The notes: generated by a model from the letters alone, not told the origin. DNA of 52,516 nucleotides from Acidobacteriota bacterium (GCA_021828285.1 JAKASG010000014.1:1-52516), one strand, 5' to 3'. Positions 1 to 7,458 are shown, numbered from the stretch's first letter. Numbers and translations: made by a program.

Positions 1-40
1 GCTTGAACTCCTTCGTGAACTGCCGTCGAGACAAACCCAT
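1..40 (-). CDS. IS3-family transposase OrfA, N-terminal fragment
   Basis: Only 13 codons are present, starting at the ATG at 40-38 on the minus strand and running off the window edge. A purine-rich ribosome-binding site (AAGGGAGATG) lies just upstream, 7 bases from the start. The residues match the typical OrfA opening of IS3-family elements, where this protein binds the terminal repeats. The family assignment rests on a short peptide plus the terminal repeat. Confidence 0.6.
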   Translation of the reverse strand, partial: MGLSRRQFTKEFK

Positions 41-125
41 GACTCATCTCCCTTCGATGGCATTTTCATACCATTCGCTGAATTTTGAGTCTTAACCGTT
101 TGTCTCAAATTTGGGGACAAGTCCA
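1..125 (-). mobile_element. IS3-type insertion sequence, left end fragment
   Basis: Bases 1-125 are the exact reverse complement of 52390-52514. The inner edge reads TGGACTTGTCCCC on the minus strand, which resembles the terminal repeat of IS3-family elements. The first 13 codons of a transposase (ATG at 40, reading leftward) read MGLSRRQFTKEFK, like the start of an IS3 OrfA helix-turn-helix protein. The rest of the element is outside the window. Identity to the other end stops sharply after position 125, which fixes the IS boundary. Confidence 0.8.
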
Positions 126-177
126 TTTCCACTCTGTCTCACTGCTTCTATGATGCTTCAGCCGGCTGCCATTTAAA

Positions 178-191
178 GTGACGCGCGTCAC
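178..191. promoter_or_regulatory. CRP/FNR-type palindromic operator candidate
   Basis: GTGACGCGCGTCAC is a perfect 14-bp palindrome with the GTGA-N6-TCAC core of CRP-family sites, flanked by A on both sides. It lies 53 bp inside the IS boundary and upstream of a possible promoter (TTGTCG at 202-207, TAACAT at 226-231, spacer 18) for the zinc-ribbon gene. The regulator is not in the window. Confidence 0.45.
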
Positions 192-287
192 AGGGCAAGC
201 GTTGTCGGGCCCGGGCGCCGTTCGTTAACATAAGTATTGCCCAGGAATTAACTGATTTGTTAAGCTCGGTAAGCTTCGTTAGGACCC

Positions 288-656
288 ATGGCGACTCCAT
301 GCCCGCGCTGCGGCGCGACAAAAACCGAACCGGTCCGTCACGGCTTCCGCCACTGGCTTGCGAAGCGGTTTGGATATCGGCTTCGCAAGTGCGCCGTCTG
401 CTCACGGTTCCGGCTTGTTCCGCGCCACCCGAAAGCGGAGCAAAAGGACCAGGACTTTGAAGCCGCAGTCAATCTTCCGGCCGAGGGGGCGGCGCCTGGA
501 GATCAGTCCACTGCTTTTCACTGCCCGGGGTGCGGCAGTTCGGATTACCGGCGTTCGCGGCGGCGTTGGTACGAGCGCGCATTGGGGCGGCCGCCCATGG
601 CTCGATGCCGGCGTTGCCAAAGACGCTTCCCGCGGCCCGCGGCGAATTCCGAATGA
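288..656 (+). CDS. double zinc-ribbon protein, function unknown
   Basis: A 122-residue basic protein with two cysteine quartets. C5-x2-C8 pairs with C35-x2-C38, and C79-x2-C82 pairs with C107-x2-C110, so two zinc ribbons are joined by a charged linker at about residues 45-75. Many arginines surround each ribbon, which suggests nucleic-acid contact, but this is inference. An AGGA precedes the ATG by 4 bases. It stands alone between the IS end and carD, and no family name is recognised. Confidence 0.7.
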   Translation: MATPCPRCGATKTEPVRHGFRHWLAKRFGYRLRKCAVCSRFRLVPRHPKAEQKDQDFEAAVNLPAEGAAPGDQSTAFHCPGCGSSDYRRSRRRWYERALGRPPMARCRRCQRRFPRPAANSE

Positions 657-828
657 AGGTTTCCAGAATTCAGTCAGCCCTTTCTGAAAGCGAAGAACTC
701 GCCCAATCGTCTCCCGTTTCCCGCTCGATTCCCGACGCAATTTTGCTCCTGCCAAAGGCGCTCTTGGAGGGAGGAACTTGCCGATTTGCCTCGTTGAAAT
801 GGGCCTTTGTTCCGGGCTTTTGTTCTGC

Positions 829-857
829 TTGACTGCGCACAGATTGTGAATTAGGCT
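829..857 (+). promoter_or_regulatory. promoter of carD
   Basis: TTGACT (829-834) and TAGGCT (852-857) are separated by 17 bp, which fits a housekeeping sigma-factor promoter. The predicted transcript start is near 864, about 29 bases before the chosen carD start, and it excludes the upstream TTG at 863 as a sensible start. Confidence 0.5.
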
Positions 858-892
858 GGAAATTGAATTCAGTCACAGGCGAGGGGGAAGCA

Positions 893-1402
893 ATGGACTT
901 TCGGGTGGGGGAAAAGGTTGTTTATCCAAATCAAGGAGTCGGAATCATCGAGCAGATTTCCACACGCAATCTCACGGGCCAATCGGAAGTCTTCTACCTT
1001 CTGCGGTTGAACACGAGCACGCTGCGGGTGATGGTTCCGCGTAGCAACGTCGGGAACGTCGGTTTGCGCCGAGTCACCCGAGGTCCCGAGATCGAGCCCG
1101 TGGTGGATTATTTGCAGAAAGGTTCTTGCAAGACGGGCGGAGATTGGAAAGGCCGTTTCAAAGCCAACTGCGAAAAAATGCGAAGCGGATCGCTCAAGGA
1201 AGTAGCAGAAGTTTTCAAGAGTCTGGTGACGCTCAGCCAAGCGAAACCGCTCTCCTTTCGGGAAAAGAAGATGTTTGACCGCGCATGGAACTTACTGGTT
1301 GACGAGATTACGATTTCGCGCGGGCAATCGCGCGAGACGACGGAAGCCCAACTGTTGCGCGTCCTCGGGAAAGCAAACCTCAGAGTCCAACTTCCGAGCT
1401 GA
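893..1402 (+). CDS. carD: CarD family transcriptional regulator
   Basis: A 169-residue CarD-type protein. CarD proteins bind the RNA polymerase beta subunit and stabilise open promoter complexes, often at ribosomal RNA genes and in stress responses. Residues 1-65 (starting MDFRVGEKVVYPNQGVG) form the Tudor-like RNA-polymerase-binding domain, and the rest is the helical DNA-binding part. The length is normal for the family. The ATG at 893 is chosen because it gives the family N-terminus and follows a GAGGGGGAA ribosome-binding site. It appears monocistronic. Confidence 0.93.
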   Translation: MDFRVGEKVVYPNQGVGIIEQISTRNLTGQSEVFYLLRLNTSTLRVMVPRSNVGNVGLRRVTRGPEIEPVVDYLQKGSCKTGGDWKGRFKANCEKMRSGSLKEVAEVFKSLVTLSQAKPLSFREKKMFDRAWNLLVDEITISRGQSRETTEAQLLRVLGKANLRVQLPS

Positions 1403-1452
1403 ACCACCCATTTGCTGCCGGGATATCGAGGGTCGGTGTGTCCATCGCATTC

Positions 1453-1499
1453 ACACTATATATTGGGGTAGCCTGAAAACACTCTCCAATGCTTAGTAG
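1453..1499. promoter_or_regulatory. probable NrdR operator (two boxes) upstream of nrdJ
   Basis: Box 1 (1453-1468, ACACTATATATTGGGG) matches the published NrdR-box pattern acaCwAtATaTwGtgt at 14 of 16 positions. A weaker second box at 1484-1499 keeps the CaAt...TaGt core. The two start 31 bp apart, the three-helical-turn phase typical of NrdR sites. A TATATT -10-like element (1459-1464) lies inside box 1, and a second promoter candidate follows (TTGACA 1509-1514, TTTAAG 1531-1536). NrdR is an ATP/dATP-sensing repressor of ribonucleotide reductase genes. Confidence 0.65.
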
Positions 1500-1715
1500 G
1501 TTTTTCCCTTGACAAGGCTGGGGCGTTGGGTTTAAGGTTTGGCGGGTTGAGGGGAAATGGCGAGTTGGGAAGCTTCGCAAGGCGTTCCAAGAGACATTCA
1601 CTGCGGAATGAAGCAGCGCATCGAGGACCAACCCGGTCCGGGAGTAACCGCGCTCATCCGGCTTCTCAAACATCTAAATCCTTAGGGGCAGCGCCAGTCG
1701 AAGAAGGAGAACACG

Positions 1716-4703
1716 ATGGCGGAAGGCGATATTTTTCGGATGGAAGCACGAGGCGCGGCCTCAACGACGGAAACCAATGCGGCGAGCCGGAATCGCGCGA
1801 GTTCACCCGCTCAAGCGGGACGGGGTCTTGCCATCACGCGCCTGTTCACAAAGCCCGGCGTGCATCCTTTTGACGAGATCGAGTGGGATCTTCGCACGGC
1901 TTCGATCCAAAACGAGAAGGGGCAGAACATCTTCGAGCAACGCAACGTGGAAGTGCCGAAGGACTGGTCCATGACGGCCACGAACATCGTGGCGTCGAAA
2001 TACTTCCACGGCAAGCTTGGGACGGCGGAGCGCGAATCGAGCGTGAAGCAGCTCATCAGCCGCGTCGCCGATACGATTGCCGAATGGGGTTTTCAGGGCG
2101 GCTATTTCCGCAGCGAAGCAGACGCGGAGATTTTCAACGCCGAACTGACTCATTTGCTGGTTCGGCAAAAAGCGGCATTCAATTCGCCCGTTTGGTTCAA
2201 TTGTGGATTGTGGCACAAGTACCACCGAAGCTCGAAAGGGACCGGATGGTATTGGGACGCCGCCACATCCAGCTTGAAGAAGGAGACCGAGGCCTACCGT
2301 CACCCGCAGTGCTCCGCCTGCTTTATCAACTCCGTCCAAGATGACCTCGAAAGCATCCTGGATCTCGCCAAAGTGGAAGGGATGCTCTTCAAATGGGGTT
2401 CGGGCACGGGAACGAACCTCTCGCCTCTGCGTTCCTCTATCGAAACACTGTCGGGTGGAGGCGTGGCCTCGGGTCCCCTTTCGTTTATGAAAGGCTATGA
2501 CGCCTTTGCGGGGGTCATCAAATCCGGCGGAAAGACGCGCCGCGCCGCGAAAATGGTGATTCTGAACGTTGACCATCCCGACGTCGTGGACTTCATCGAG
2601 AGCAAAGCCAAGGAAGAGCGGAAAGCCTGGGCGCTCGTGGACGCCGGCTACGATGCCTCGATTGACGGCGATGCTTATAGCTCGATCTTCTTTCAGAACG
2701 CGAACAACAGCGTTCGTGTGACCGACGACTTCATGCGGGCCGTGGGGGAAGACAAGGATTGGGTGACCCGGCGTGTGACGAACGGCGAGCCGATGAAGGC
2801 CTACCGGGCGCGCGATCTGATGCGGAAAATCTCTGAGGCCGCCTGGCAGTGCGGCGACCCGGGCATGCAGTTCCATGCCACCGTCAACAAATGGCACACC
2901 TCGAAAGCGACGGCGCCCATCAACGCGTCGAATCCCTGCTCGGAATATATGTTCCTCGACGATTCGGCGTGCAATCTGGCGTCGCTCAACCTGATGAAGT
3001 TCGCCGGCGCGGACGGCAAATTCGACACGGAAGCTTTCCGCCATGCCGTGGACATCGTGATCACGGCGCAGGAAATCATCGTCGATAACGCGAGTTATCC
3101 GACGGAACGGATCGGGCGCAACTCGCATGACTTCCGTCCGCTCGGGCTCGGCTACGCAAACCTTGGAGCCCTGTTGATGGCGAACGGGCTGCCTTACGAT
3201 TCCGATGGCGGGCGCGATTACGCCGCCGCGATCACGGCGCTGATGCACGGCCAGGCCTATTTGACCTCATCAAAGATTGCCGGGGAGCTGGGCCCGTGCC
3301 CGGGCTACGCGGCGAATCGCGAGTCCTTCCTTGAAGTGATTTCGATGCACCGCGGCGCGCTCGGAGGCATCAACACCCGCAACGTCCCGGAAAATCTTTG
3401 GGCGACCTCCAAGAAAGTCTGGGACGAATGCCTGCAAAGCGGCATGAAGCAAGGCTATCGCAATGCTCAAGTGACCGTGCTCGCGCCCACCGGAACCATC
3501 GGATTCATGATGGACTGCGACACGACGGGAGTTGAGCCGGACCTTGCGCTCGTGAAGTACAAGAAGCTCGTCGGCGGCGGCCTTATCAAGATTGTGAACA
3601 ACGTCGTGCCGGCGGCGCTCTTGAAACTCGGCTATAACGAACAGCAGGCCTCCGAAATCGTGGGACACATTGATCAGAACGGAACCATCGAAGGCGCCCC
3701 CCACTTGAAGCCCGAGCACCTTCCCGTCTTCGATTGCTCGCTCAAGCCCGCGAACGGCAAGCGCGCAATCCACTGGATGGGCCACATCCGGATGATGGCC
3801 GCCGTGCAGCCGTTCATCTCGGGCGCCATCTCAAAGACCGTCAATATGCCCGAAGAATCCACGGTCGAAGACATCGAAAAGGCCTATATAGAAGCCTGGC
3901 GCCTCGGGCTCAAGGCGATCGCTATCTATCGCGACGGTTCGAAACGCGTGCAGCCGCTCAATACCAAGAACGCGGAATCGAAGAACATGGAAACCGAAAA
4001 AACTCCCGAGGGCGGTCTCCGAGCACCGGGCATGGAGCGCCACGAAGTCAAAGTCGAGCGCCGCGCCGGCTCGGATCCCGCCAAGGCGCGCCGCCGTAAG
4101 CTCCCCGACGAGCGCCGCGCGTTTACGCATAAGTTTTCGGTCGGCGGGCACGAAGGTTACCTGACCGTCGGGCTTTACGAAAACGGCCAGCCCGGCGAGA
4201 TCTTCATCACCATGGCGAAGGAAGGCTCGACGGTTTCGGGTCTGATGGATTCTTTTGCCACGGCCGTCTCTCTCGCGCTCCAGTACGGCGTGCCGCTCAA
4301 AGTGCTGTGCGACAAATTCAGCCACACAAGGTTTGAGCCGAGCGGCTGGACGCCGAATCCCGAAATCCGTTACGCCAAATCGGTGATGGATTATATCTTC
4401 CGCTGGCTCGCGTTTAAGTTTCTGCCACTGGACGCTCAGCCGCGCGAAGCGGCAAGCGTCGAGGCGCCGAACAGCGCGGAAGTCTCGAAAGCCTCGAAAC
4501 TCGCGTCGGAATTTTCGCGCGCGGCGCGTCCCGCTCCTGACGTTCAAGGGCCCGGACCGCAAGGCACCGTCGTGCAGCCGCAGCTTGCCGGCGTCGAAAC
4601 CGATGACGACGCGCCCAGTTGCCCCGATTGCGGCGCCATCATGGTCCGCAACGGTGCTTGCTATCGCTGCATGAATTGCGGATCAACCAGCGGATGCTCG
4701 TAA
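1716..4703 (+). CDS. nrdJ: adenosylcobalamin-dependent ribonucleotide reductase (class II)
   Basis: A 995-residue class II ribonucleoside-diphosphate reductase that makes deoxyribonucleotides in the cytosol, using adenosylcobalamin to create the active-site thiyl radical, so oxygen is not needed. Diagnostic segments are present: the N-terminal AFNSPVWFNCG region, the CSACFINSV cysteine region, NPCSEYMFLDDSACNLASLN, and the PTGTIGFMMDCDTTGVEPD loop. The C-terminus ends in a Cys4 zinc ribbon (CPDCG...CYRCMNCG), typical of this NrdJ group and probably the part that re-reduces the enzyme. A GAAGGAG ribosome-binding site sits before the ATG. I saw no cobalamin riboswitch upstream; control probably comes from the NrdR boxes at 1453-1499. 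Confidence 0.97.
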   Translation: MAEGDIFRMEARGAASTTETNAASRNRASSPAQAGRGLAITRLFTKPGVHPFDEIEWDLRTASIQNEKGQNIFEQRNVEVPKDWSMTATNIVASKYFHGKLGTAERESSVKQLISRVADTIAEWGFQGGYFRSEADAEIFNAELTHLLVRQKAAFNSPVWFNCGLWHKYHRSSKGTGWYWDAATSSLKKETEAYRHPQCSACFINSVQDDLESILDLAKVEGMLFKWGSGTGTNLSPLRSSIETLSGGGVASGPLSFMKGYDAFAGVIKSGGKTRRAAKMVILNVDHPDVVDFIESKAKEERKAWALVDAGYDASIDGDAYSSIFFQNANNSVRVTDDFMRAVGEDKDWVTRRVTNGEPMKAYRARDLMRKISEAAWQCGDPGMQFHATVNKWHTSKATAPINASNPCSEYMFLDDSACNLASLNLMKFAGADGKFDTEAFRHAVDIVITAQEIIVDNASYPTERIGRNSHDFRPLGLGYANLGALLMANGLPYDSDGGRDYAAAITALMHGQAYLTSSKIAGELGPCPGYAANRESFLEVISMHRGALGGINTRNVPENLWATSKKVWDECLQSGMKQGYRNAQVTVLAPTGTIGFMMDCDTTGVEPDLALVKYKKLVGGGLIKIVNNVVPAALLKLGYNEQQASEIVGHIDQNGTIEGAPHLKPEHLPVFDCSLKPANGKRAIHWMGHIRMMAAVQPFISGAISKTVNMPEESTVEDIEKAYIEAWRLGLKAIAIYRDGSKRVQPLNTKNAESKNMETEKTPEGGLRAPGMERHEVKVERRAGSDPAKARRRKLPDERRAFTHKFSVGGHEGYLTVGLYENGQPGEIFITMAKEGSTVSGLMDSFATAVSLALQYGVPLKVLCDKFSHTRFEPSGWTPNPEIRYAKSVMDYIFRWLAFKFLPLDAQPREAASVEAPNSAEVSKASKLASEFSRAARPAPDVQGPGPQGTVVQPQLAGVETDDDAPSCPDCGAIMVRNGACYRCMNCGSTSGCS

Positions 4704-4771
4704 GGAGGAGTGCTTTAGGGCAACCTTTGAAGCGATTCGAGACTCGAAAATCACGGATTGGCAGTCTGGAG

Positions 4772-4809
4772 GGGCTGCTCCGATCTCTCGGGGCGGCCCT
4801 TTCTGTTTT
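4772..4809 (+). terminator. intrinsic terminator after nrdJ (or attenuator of the next gene)
   Basis: A 12-bp stem (4772-4783 with 4788-4799, two G-U pairs, TCTC loop) is followed by a T-rich run (TTTCTGTTTT, 4800-4809). It ends just before the ribosome-binding site of the gene at 4821, so it could end nrdJ transcripts or limit read-through into that gene. Confidence 0.75.
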
Positions 4810-4820
4810 CGGGAGGATTT

Positions 4821-5066
4821 ATGAAGGTTGATCAAGCGCTGCGGGCGATTTGCTCGACGGGGAAAGGGCGCTGCTGGTATTGCGACGCGAAATTGCCTCA
4901 CGCACGCGAAGCGATTCAAACGGGCTGGGACGTTCAGCGGATTGATCAGCACCCCGTGGCCAGCATTATCCTGGTTTGTCCCACCTGCTTGCAGCTGAAA
5001 GCCGAGCTTGGCGAAGCGGGTTTTCTGCGTAACCTCTCGCTGCGCGTGACCAGTGTGACGTGCTGA
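4821..5066 (+). CDS. small CxxC/CxxC zinc-binding protein, unknown function
   Basis: An 81-residue protein with C18-x2-C21 and C53-x2-C56, the pattern of a small zinc site, in the context GRCWYCDAKL and LVCPTC. The ATG at 4821 follows a strong GGGAGG ribosome-binding site at 4811-4816, directly behind the terminator-like hairpin of nrdJ. Its stop overlaps the annotated start of the next gene, suggesting coupling. The spacing resembles an HNH-type zinc knuckle, but no HNH catalytic histidines are visible. Function is not known. Confidence 0.7.
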   Translation: MKVDQALRAICSTGKGRCWYCDAKLPHAREAIQTGWDVQRIDQHPVASIILVCPTCLQLKAELGEAGFLRNLSLRVTSVTC

Positions 5067-5413
5067 TTATCGGGGCGGGATTCGCGGGCCTGTGCGGCCC
5101 CATTGAAACCAACGTGGACGAAAACCGAATCAAACGGTACTTTCTCGCGCAAATCCAGTCGCTCATTGAGCGCGGAGCGAGTGATTCGGATGGTTTCCTC
5201 GCCTACTTCGCAGGCCACAATCCGCGCGACGAGGAGATCCTGGGCCTTCTCGCCATTCAAACCATGCTGAGCGGAAAATACCGGCTTGCCGACCGCTTCC
5301 CGGCGCCTGCCGAAGCTCTTGCCGCGCTTTCCTATGAAGCCCGCGCGGAAATCTGCCGGGCTTTCCGCGACCAGATCAAACAGCCTCAGCAGTCCCATTT
5401 GTCCGCCGCGTAG
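5060..5413 (+). CDS. hypothetical protein with Rossmann-like start
   Basis: A 117-residue frame opening at GTG 5060, overlapping the previous gene by 7 bases. The first residues, LIIGAGFAGL, look exactly like the FAD-binding GxGxxG turn of a flavoprotein, but nothing else of a flavoprotein follows. The remaining ~100 residues are a helical, acidic/basic mix (VDENRIKRYF... to a polar C-terminus) with no family I recognise. The true start may be the GTG at 5114, giving 99 residues; neither start has a clear ribosome-binding site. Confidence 0.5.
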   Translation: MLIIGAGFAGLCGPIETNVDENRIKRYFLAQIQSLIERGASDSDGFLAYFAGHNPRDEEILGLLAIQTMLSGKYRLADRFPAPAEALAALSYEARAEICRAFRDQIKQPQQSHLSAA

Positions 5414-5548
5414 TCCCGCCTTTTGCGCCATAATAGTATTTGCAACGCATTTTCCATTGCGCCTCCGAGGTTATCACCACCGGAAAGCGGACGCGGCGCA
5501 TGCACGGCAAGCGTTGCACTGCGGCACAGCATTCACTTGGAGGGAATC

Positions 5549-5695
5549 ATGAAGGTCACCGATCCGGTTTGCAAAATGCAGATTGATTCTGAGAAGGCTG
5601 CGGCAACGAGCGAATATAAAGGCCAGAAGGTTTATTTCTGCGCGCCCGGCTGCAAGGCGAAGTTCGATAAAGAGCCCGAAAAATATCTCAAGTAG
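5549..5695 (+). CDS. YHS domain protein (metal binding)
   Basis: A 48-residue stand-alone YHS/TRASH-like domain. DPVCKM holds C8, and YFCAPGC holds C31 and C35, which are the metal-ligand positions of this domain in copper-ATPases and related proteins. YHS domains bind transition metals and may pass them to a transporter or sensor, but no metal pump is adjacent here. The ATG at 5549 follows a GGAGGGA ribosome-binding site and leaves the canonical MKVTDPVCKM start. It is a cytosolic protein that converges with pgsA. Confidence 0.9.
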   Translation: MKVTDPVCKMQIDSEKAAATSEYKGQKVYFCAPGCKAKFDKEPEKYLK

Positions 5696-5724
5696 CCTGA
5701 CGGCCTTCGATCAGATCACTCCGC

Positions 5725-6306
5725 TCAGGGTTTTTCCGCGGTCGCTTCTTCCTCATCGTGCGGGGCATACCGCTGGCGAAGAACGTAGAGATAGTGCAGG
5801 CCCGAAGCGATGGTGAGGGTCGCGGCCGTGACGATGCACGCCTTAAGCAAACCGTGCGTCACGACCGTCCAGTGGATTTGAACCGCGAGCGCAGCAAGCG
5901 GCGTGACCATCTGCACGAGCGTACACGCCTTGCCCAGCACCGACGGCGGGAAGGGCCGGTATCCGGCCACGAGAATGATCAGTAAAGCCGTCAGCAGGAT
6001 GCCCACGTCGCGGCTGATCACGAGAATCGTCAGCCACCACGGAAGGACCGCTCGAAAAGAAAGCGTCACGTAAGCGGTCGTCAGCAGAATCTTATCGGCG
6101 ATCGGATCGAGCGCCACTCCGATTGGCGTCACTTGATGGAAGTGGCGGGCGATCGCGCCGTCGGCCGCGTCCGAAGCGCCCGCCGCAATCAGGACCAGCA
6201 GCGCGAGTCCGTAATCGCCGTTGACGGTGAGAATCGCAAAAATCGGCACGAACACCAGTCGCAGGAGGGTGATTTCGTTTGCCGGAGTCAGCGCGCGGGA
6301 GGCCAT
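5725..6306 (-). CDS. pgsA: CDP-alcohol phosphatidyltransferase (PgsA-like)
   Basis: A 193-residue integral membrane enzyme that joins an alcohol phosphate, probably glycerol 3-phosphate, to CDP-diacylglycerol, the first committed step to phosphatidylglycerol. The complete signature D46-x2-D49-G50-x2-A53-R54-x8-G63-x3-D67-x3-D71 is present; it binds two metals and the CDP moiety. About five hydrophobic segments follow. The exact alcohol substrate cannot be read from sequence, so another CDP-alcohol transferase is possible. It is the last gene of the long minus-strand block. Confidence 0.85.
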   Translation of the reverse strand: MASRALTPANEITLLRLVFVPIFAILTVNGDYGLALLVLIAAGASDAADGAIARHFHQVTPIGVALDPIADKILLTTAYVTLSFRAVLPWWLTILVISRDVGILLTALLIILVAGYRPFPPSVLGKACTLVQMVTPLAALAVQIHWTVVTHGLLKACIVTAATLTIASGLHYLYVLRQRYAPHDEEEATAEKP

Positions 6307-6439
6307 CGGAATTTGAAAATATATCGGTGCATCACGGCCCTGTCAATTCGCCTGCCCGGGTCGCGCATCGCACGACACCGGTCTGCCATTCGGCCATTTC
6401 GGGCCGAGACGCGTTTCCGCGGGAAGGCGCGCGCGGCGA

Positions 6440-6757
6440 CTATACGCGCGGGGTTTCAAGGCCCAGGTATTGCTCGACGCTGATGCCGACCTTCTGCCGG
6501 AACCGGCCGGCGAGCGAAGGGATGGGGCCGCTCGGCTCATCGAGGGCGATTCGCTCGATTCGGTGCATGGGATAGAAAACCATTGCCATCGCCATCGCCA
6601 GCTCTTCCTGCGCGAGAATTTGCCGCACGAAATCGTCAAATAGTTCCACCGAGAGGCCGCGCAACGTCGCGCCCGCCGCGTTCAATCCCAATAATTGTCC
6701 CCAAATTTTCTCCTTCGGGCCGGTGAGGCTGACGATCACGATGGAATTGATCTCCAT
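6440..6757 (-). CDS. conserved hypothetical protein (105 aa)
   Basis: A 105-residue soluble protein beginning MEINSIVIVSLTGPKEKIWG. It ends in a helical part that contains FYPMHRIERIALDEPSG. The start at 6757 is preferred over the longer frame because a purine-rich AAAGGACGAG lies just before it and the upstream residues look like non-coding arginine-rich translation. It resembles a small protein I associate with Acidobacteriota genomes, but I cannot name the family. It sits between pgsA and the CMD gene, on the same strand as both. Confidence 0.65.
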   Translation of the reverse strand: MEINSIVIVSLTGPKEKIWGQLLGLNAAGATLRGLSVELFDDFVRQILAQEELAMAMAMVFYPMHRIERIALDEPSGPIPSLAGRFRQKVGISVEQYLGLETPRV

Positions 6758-6867
6758 ACTCGTCCTTTGGGATTCATGCGGAAGTCTAATCGCAATCCCG
6801 GGCCAATACAATAGCCTGCCGACTCGTCGTCCGAGGCGGGCCCGTGCGCCACGCTGGCAGCCGCGAA

Positions 6868-7458
6868 TCACCGTTGAGCGGGCCGTTCCAACTCAGCCGG
6901 CGGGCGCTCTGGCAAGACGCAGAAGGCGCCTTCGGTGAAATTTTGCGACTCGATTCCCAGCGCATGATCGAACCGCGCGCGAAAATTCTCCCATGCGATC
7001 GCAGCCGCGAGTTCAACGATTTGCGCTTCATTGAAGTGTCGGCGCAATCGCTCGAAAAGCGCGTCGGAAATTTCGACCGGCGTAGCGGTCATGCGCTCGC
7101 CGAATTCGATCACCAATTTCTCGAGGTCGCTGAACGCCGCGCTTTCGCGATAATGCGGCAACTCACGGAGCTGTTCTTCGGTCAAACCGATTTTTCTGCC
7201 CACGGCAGAACCAATGTCCATTCAAAACGGGCAGCCGGCGAGCGTTGCAGCTTTCAGCCCCCCAAGCGCTTTCAGCCGCTCGTCAACTTTGTGGCTCTTC
7301 ATCAGCGCCATCTCGAAGGCCACATTCCCCGCGAATAACTTCCCGTGATGCGCGAGGATGGTCATCGGCTCCGGAACTTTCCCCAAAATCTTCTTTGTTT
7401 GCGAATACGCATATCGAATGAAAATCCCCGGCTTCTCGAACGCTTTGATTCTTGCCAT
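6868..7458 (-). CDS. carboxymuconolactone decarboxylase / AhpD-like protein, probable selenoprotein
   Basis: Read through one in-frame TGA (7224-7222), this is a 196-residue CMD/AhpD-fold protein, a normal length for the family. These all-helical proteins use a CxxC pair for thiol redox or peroxide chemistry. Here the pair reads LAGC76-P-F-[TGA79]-MDIG, so the stop replaces exactly the second cysteine. Both halves are intact and family-like: LGGLKAATLAGC before, and GRKIGLTEEQLRELPHY and IVELAAAIAWENFRARF after. A SECIS-like hairpin lies at 7210-7194. Start ATG 7458 has a GGAGGGG ribosome-binding site. Alternatives are a fresh nonsense mutation or a sequencing error, but the hairpin argues for selenocysteine. 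No sel genes are in the window. Confidence 0.8.
7194..7210 (-). promoter_or_regulatory. bacterial SECIS-like hairpin after the in-frame TGA
   Basis: The minus-strand RNA folds as UUCUGCC (7210-7204), loop GUG (7203-7201), GGCAGAA (7200-7194), a perfect 7-bp stem. The loop begins 18 bases after the UGA and its first base is G. Bacterial SECIS elements recognised by SelB have a short apical loop with an early G about 16-37 bases after the UGA, so stem, loop and distance all fit. Confidence 0.75.

Noticed and set aside
1403-1715. Cobalamin riboswitch upstream of the B12-dependent reductase
   Set aside because: The conserved B12-box and core helices were not found; the region instead shows NrdR-like boxes and a TTGACA promoter.
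1803-3248. 481-codon minus-strand frame inside nrdJ
   Set aside because: Arginine- and histidine-rich translation with no motifs, wholly antisense to nrdJ.
6868-7458. Simple split of the CMD gene into two ORFs (78 and 117 aa) or a frameshift
   Set aside because: There is no shift of frame; the single TGA sits at a functional cysteine and is followed by a SECIS-like hairpin, so the two parts are reported as one gene.
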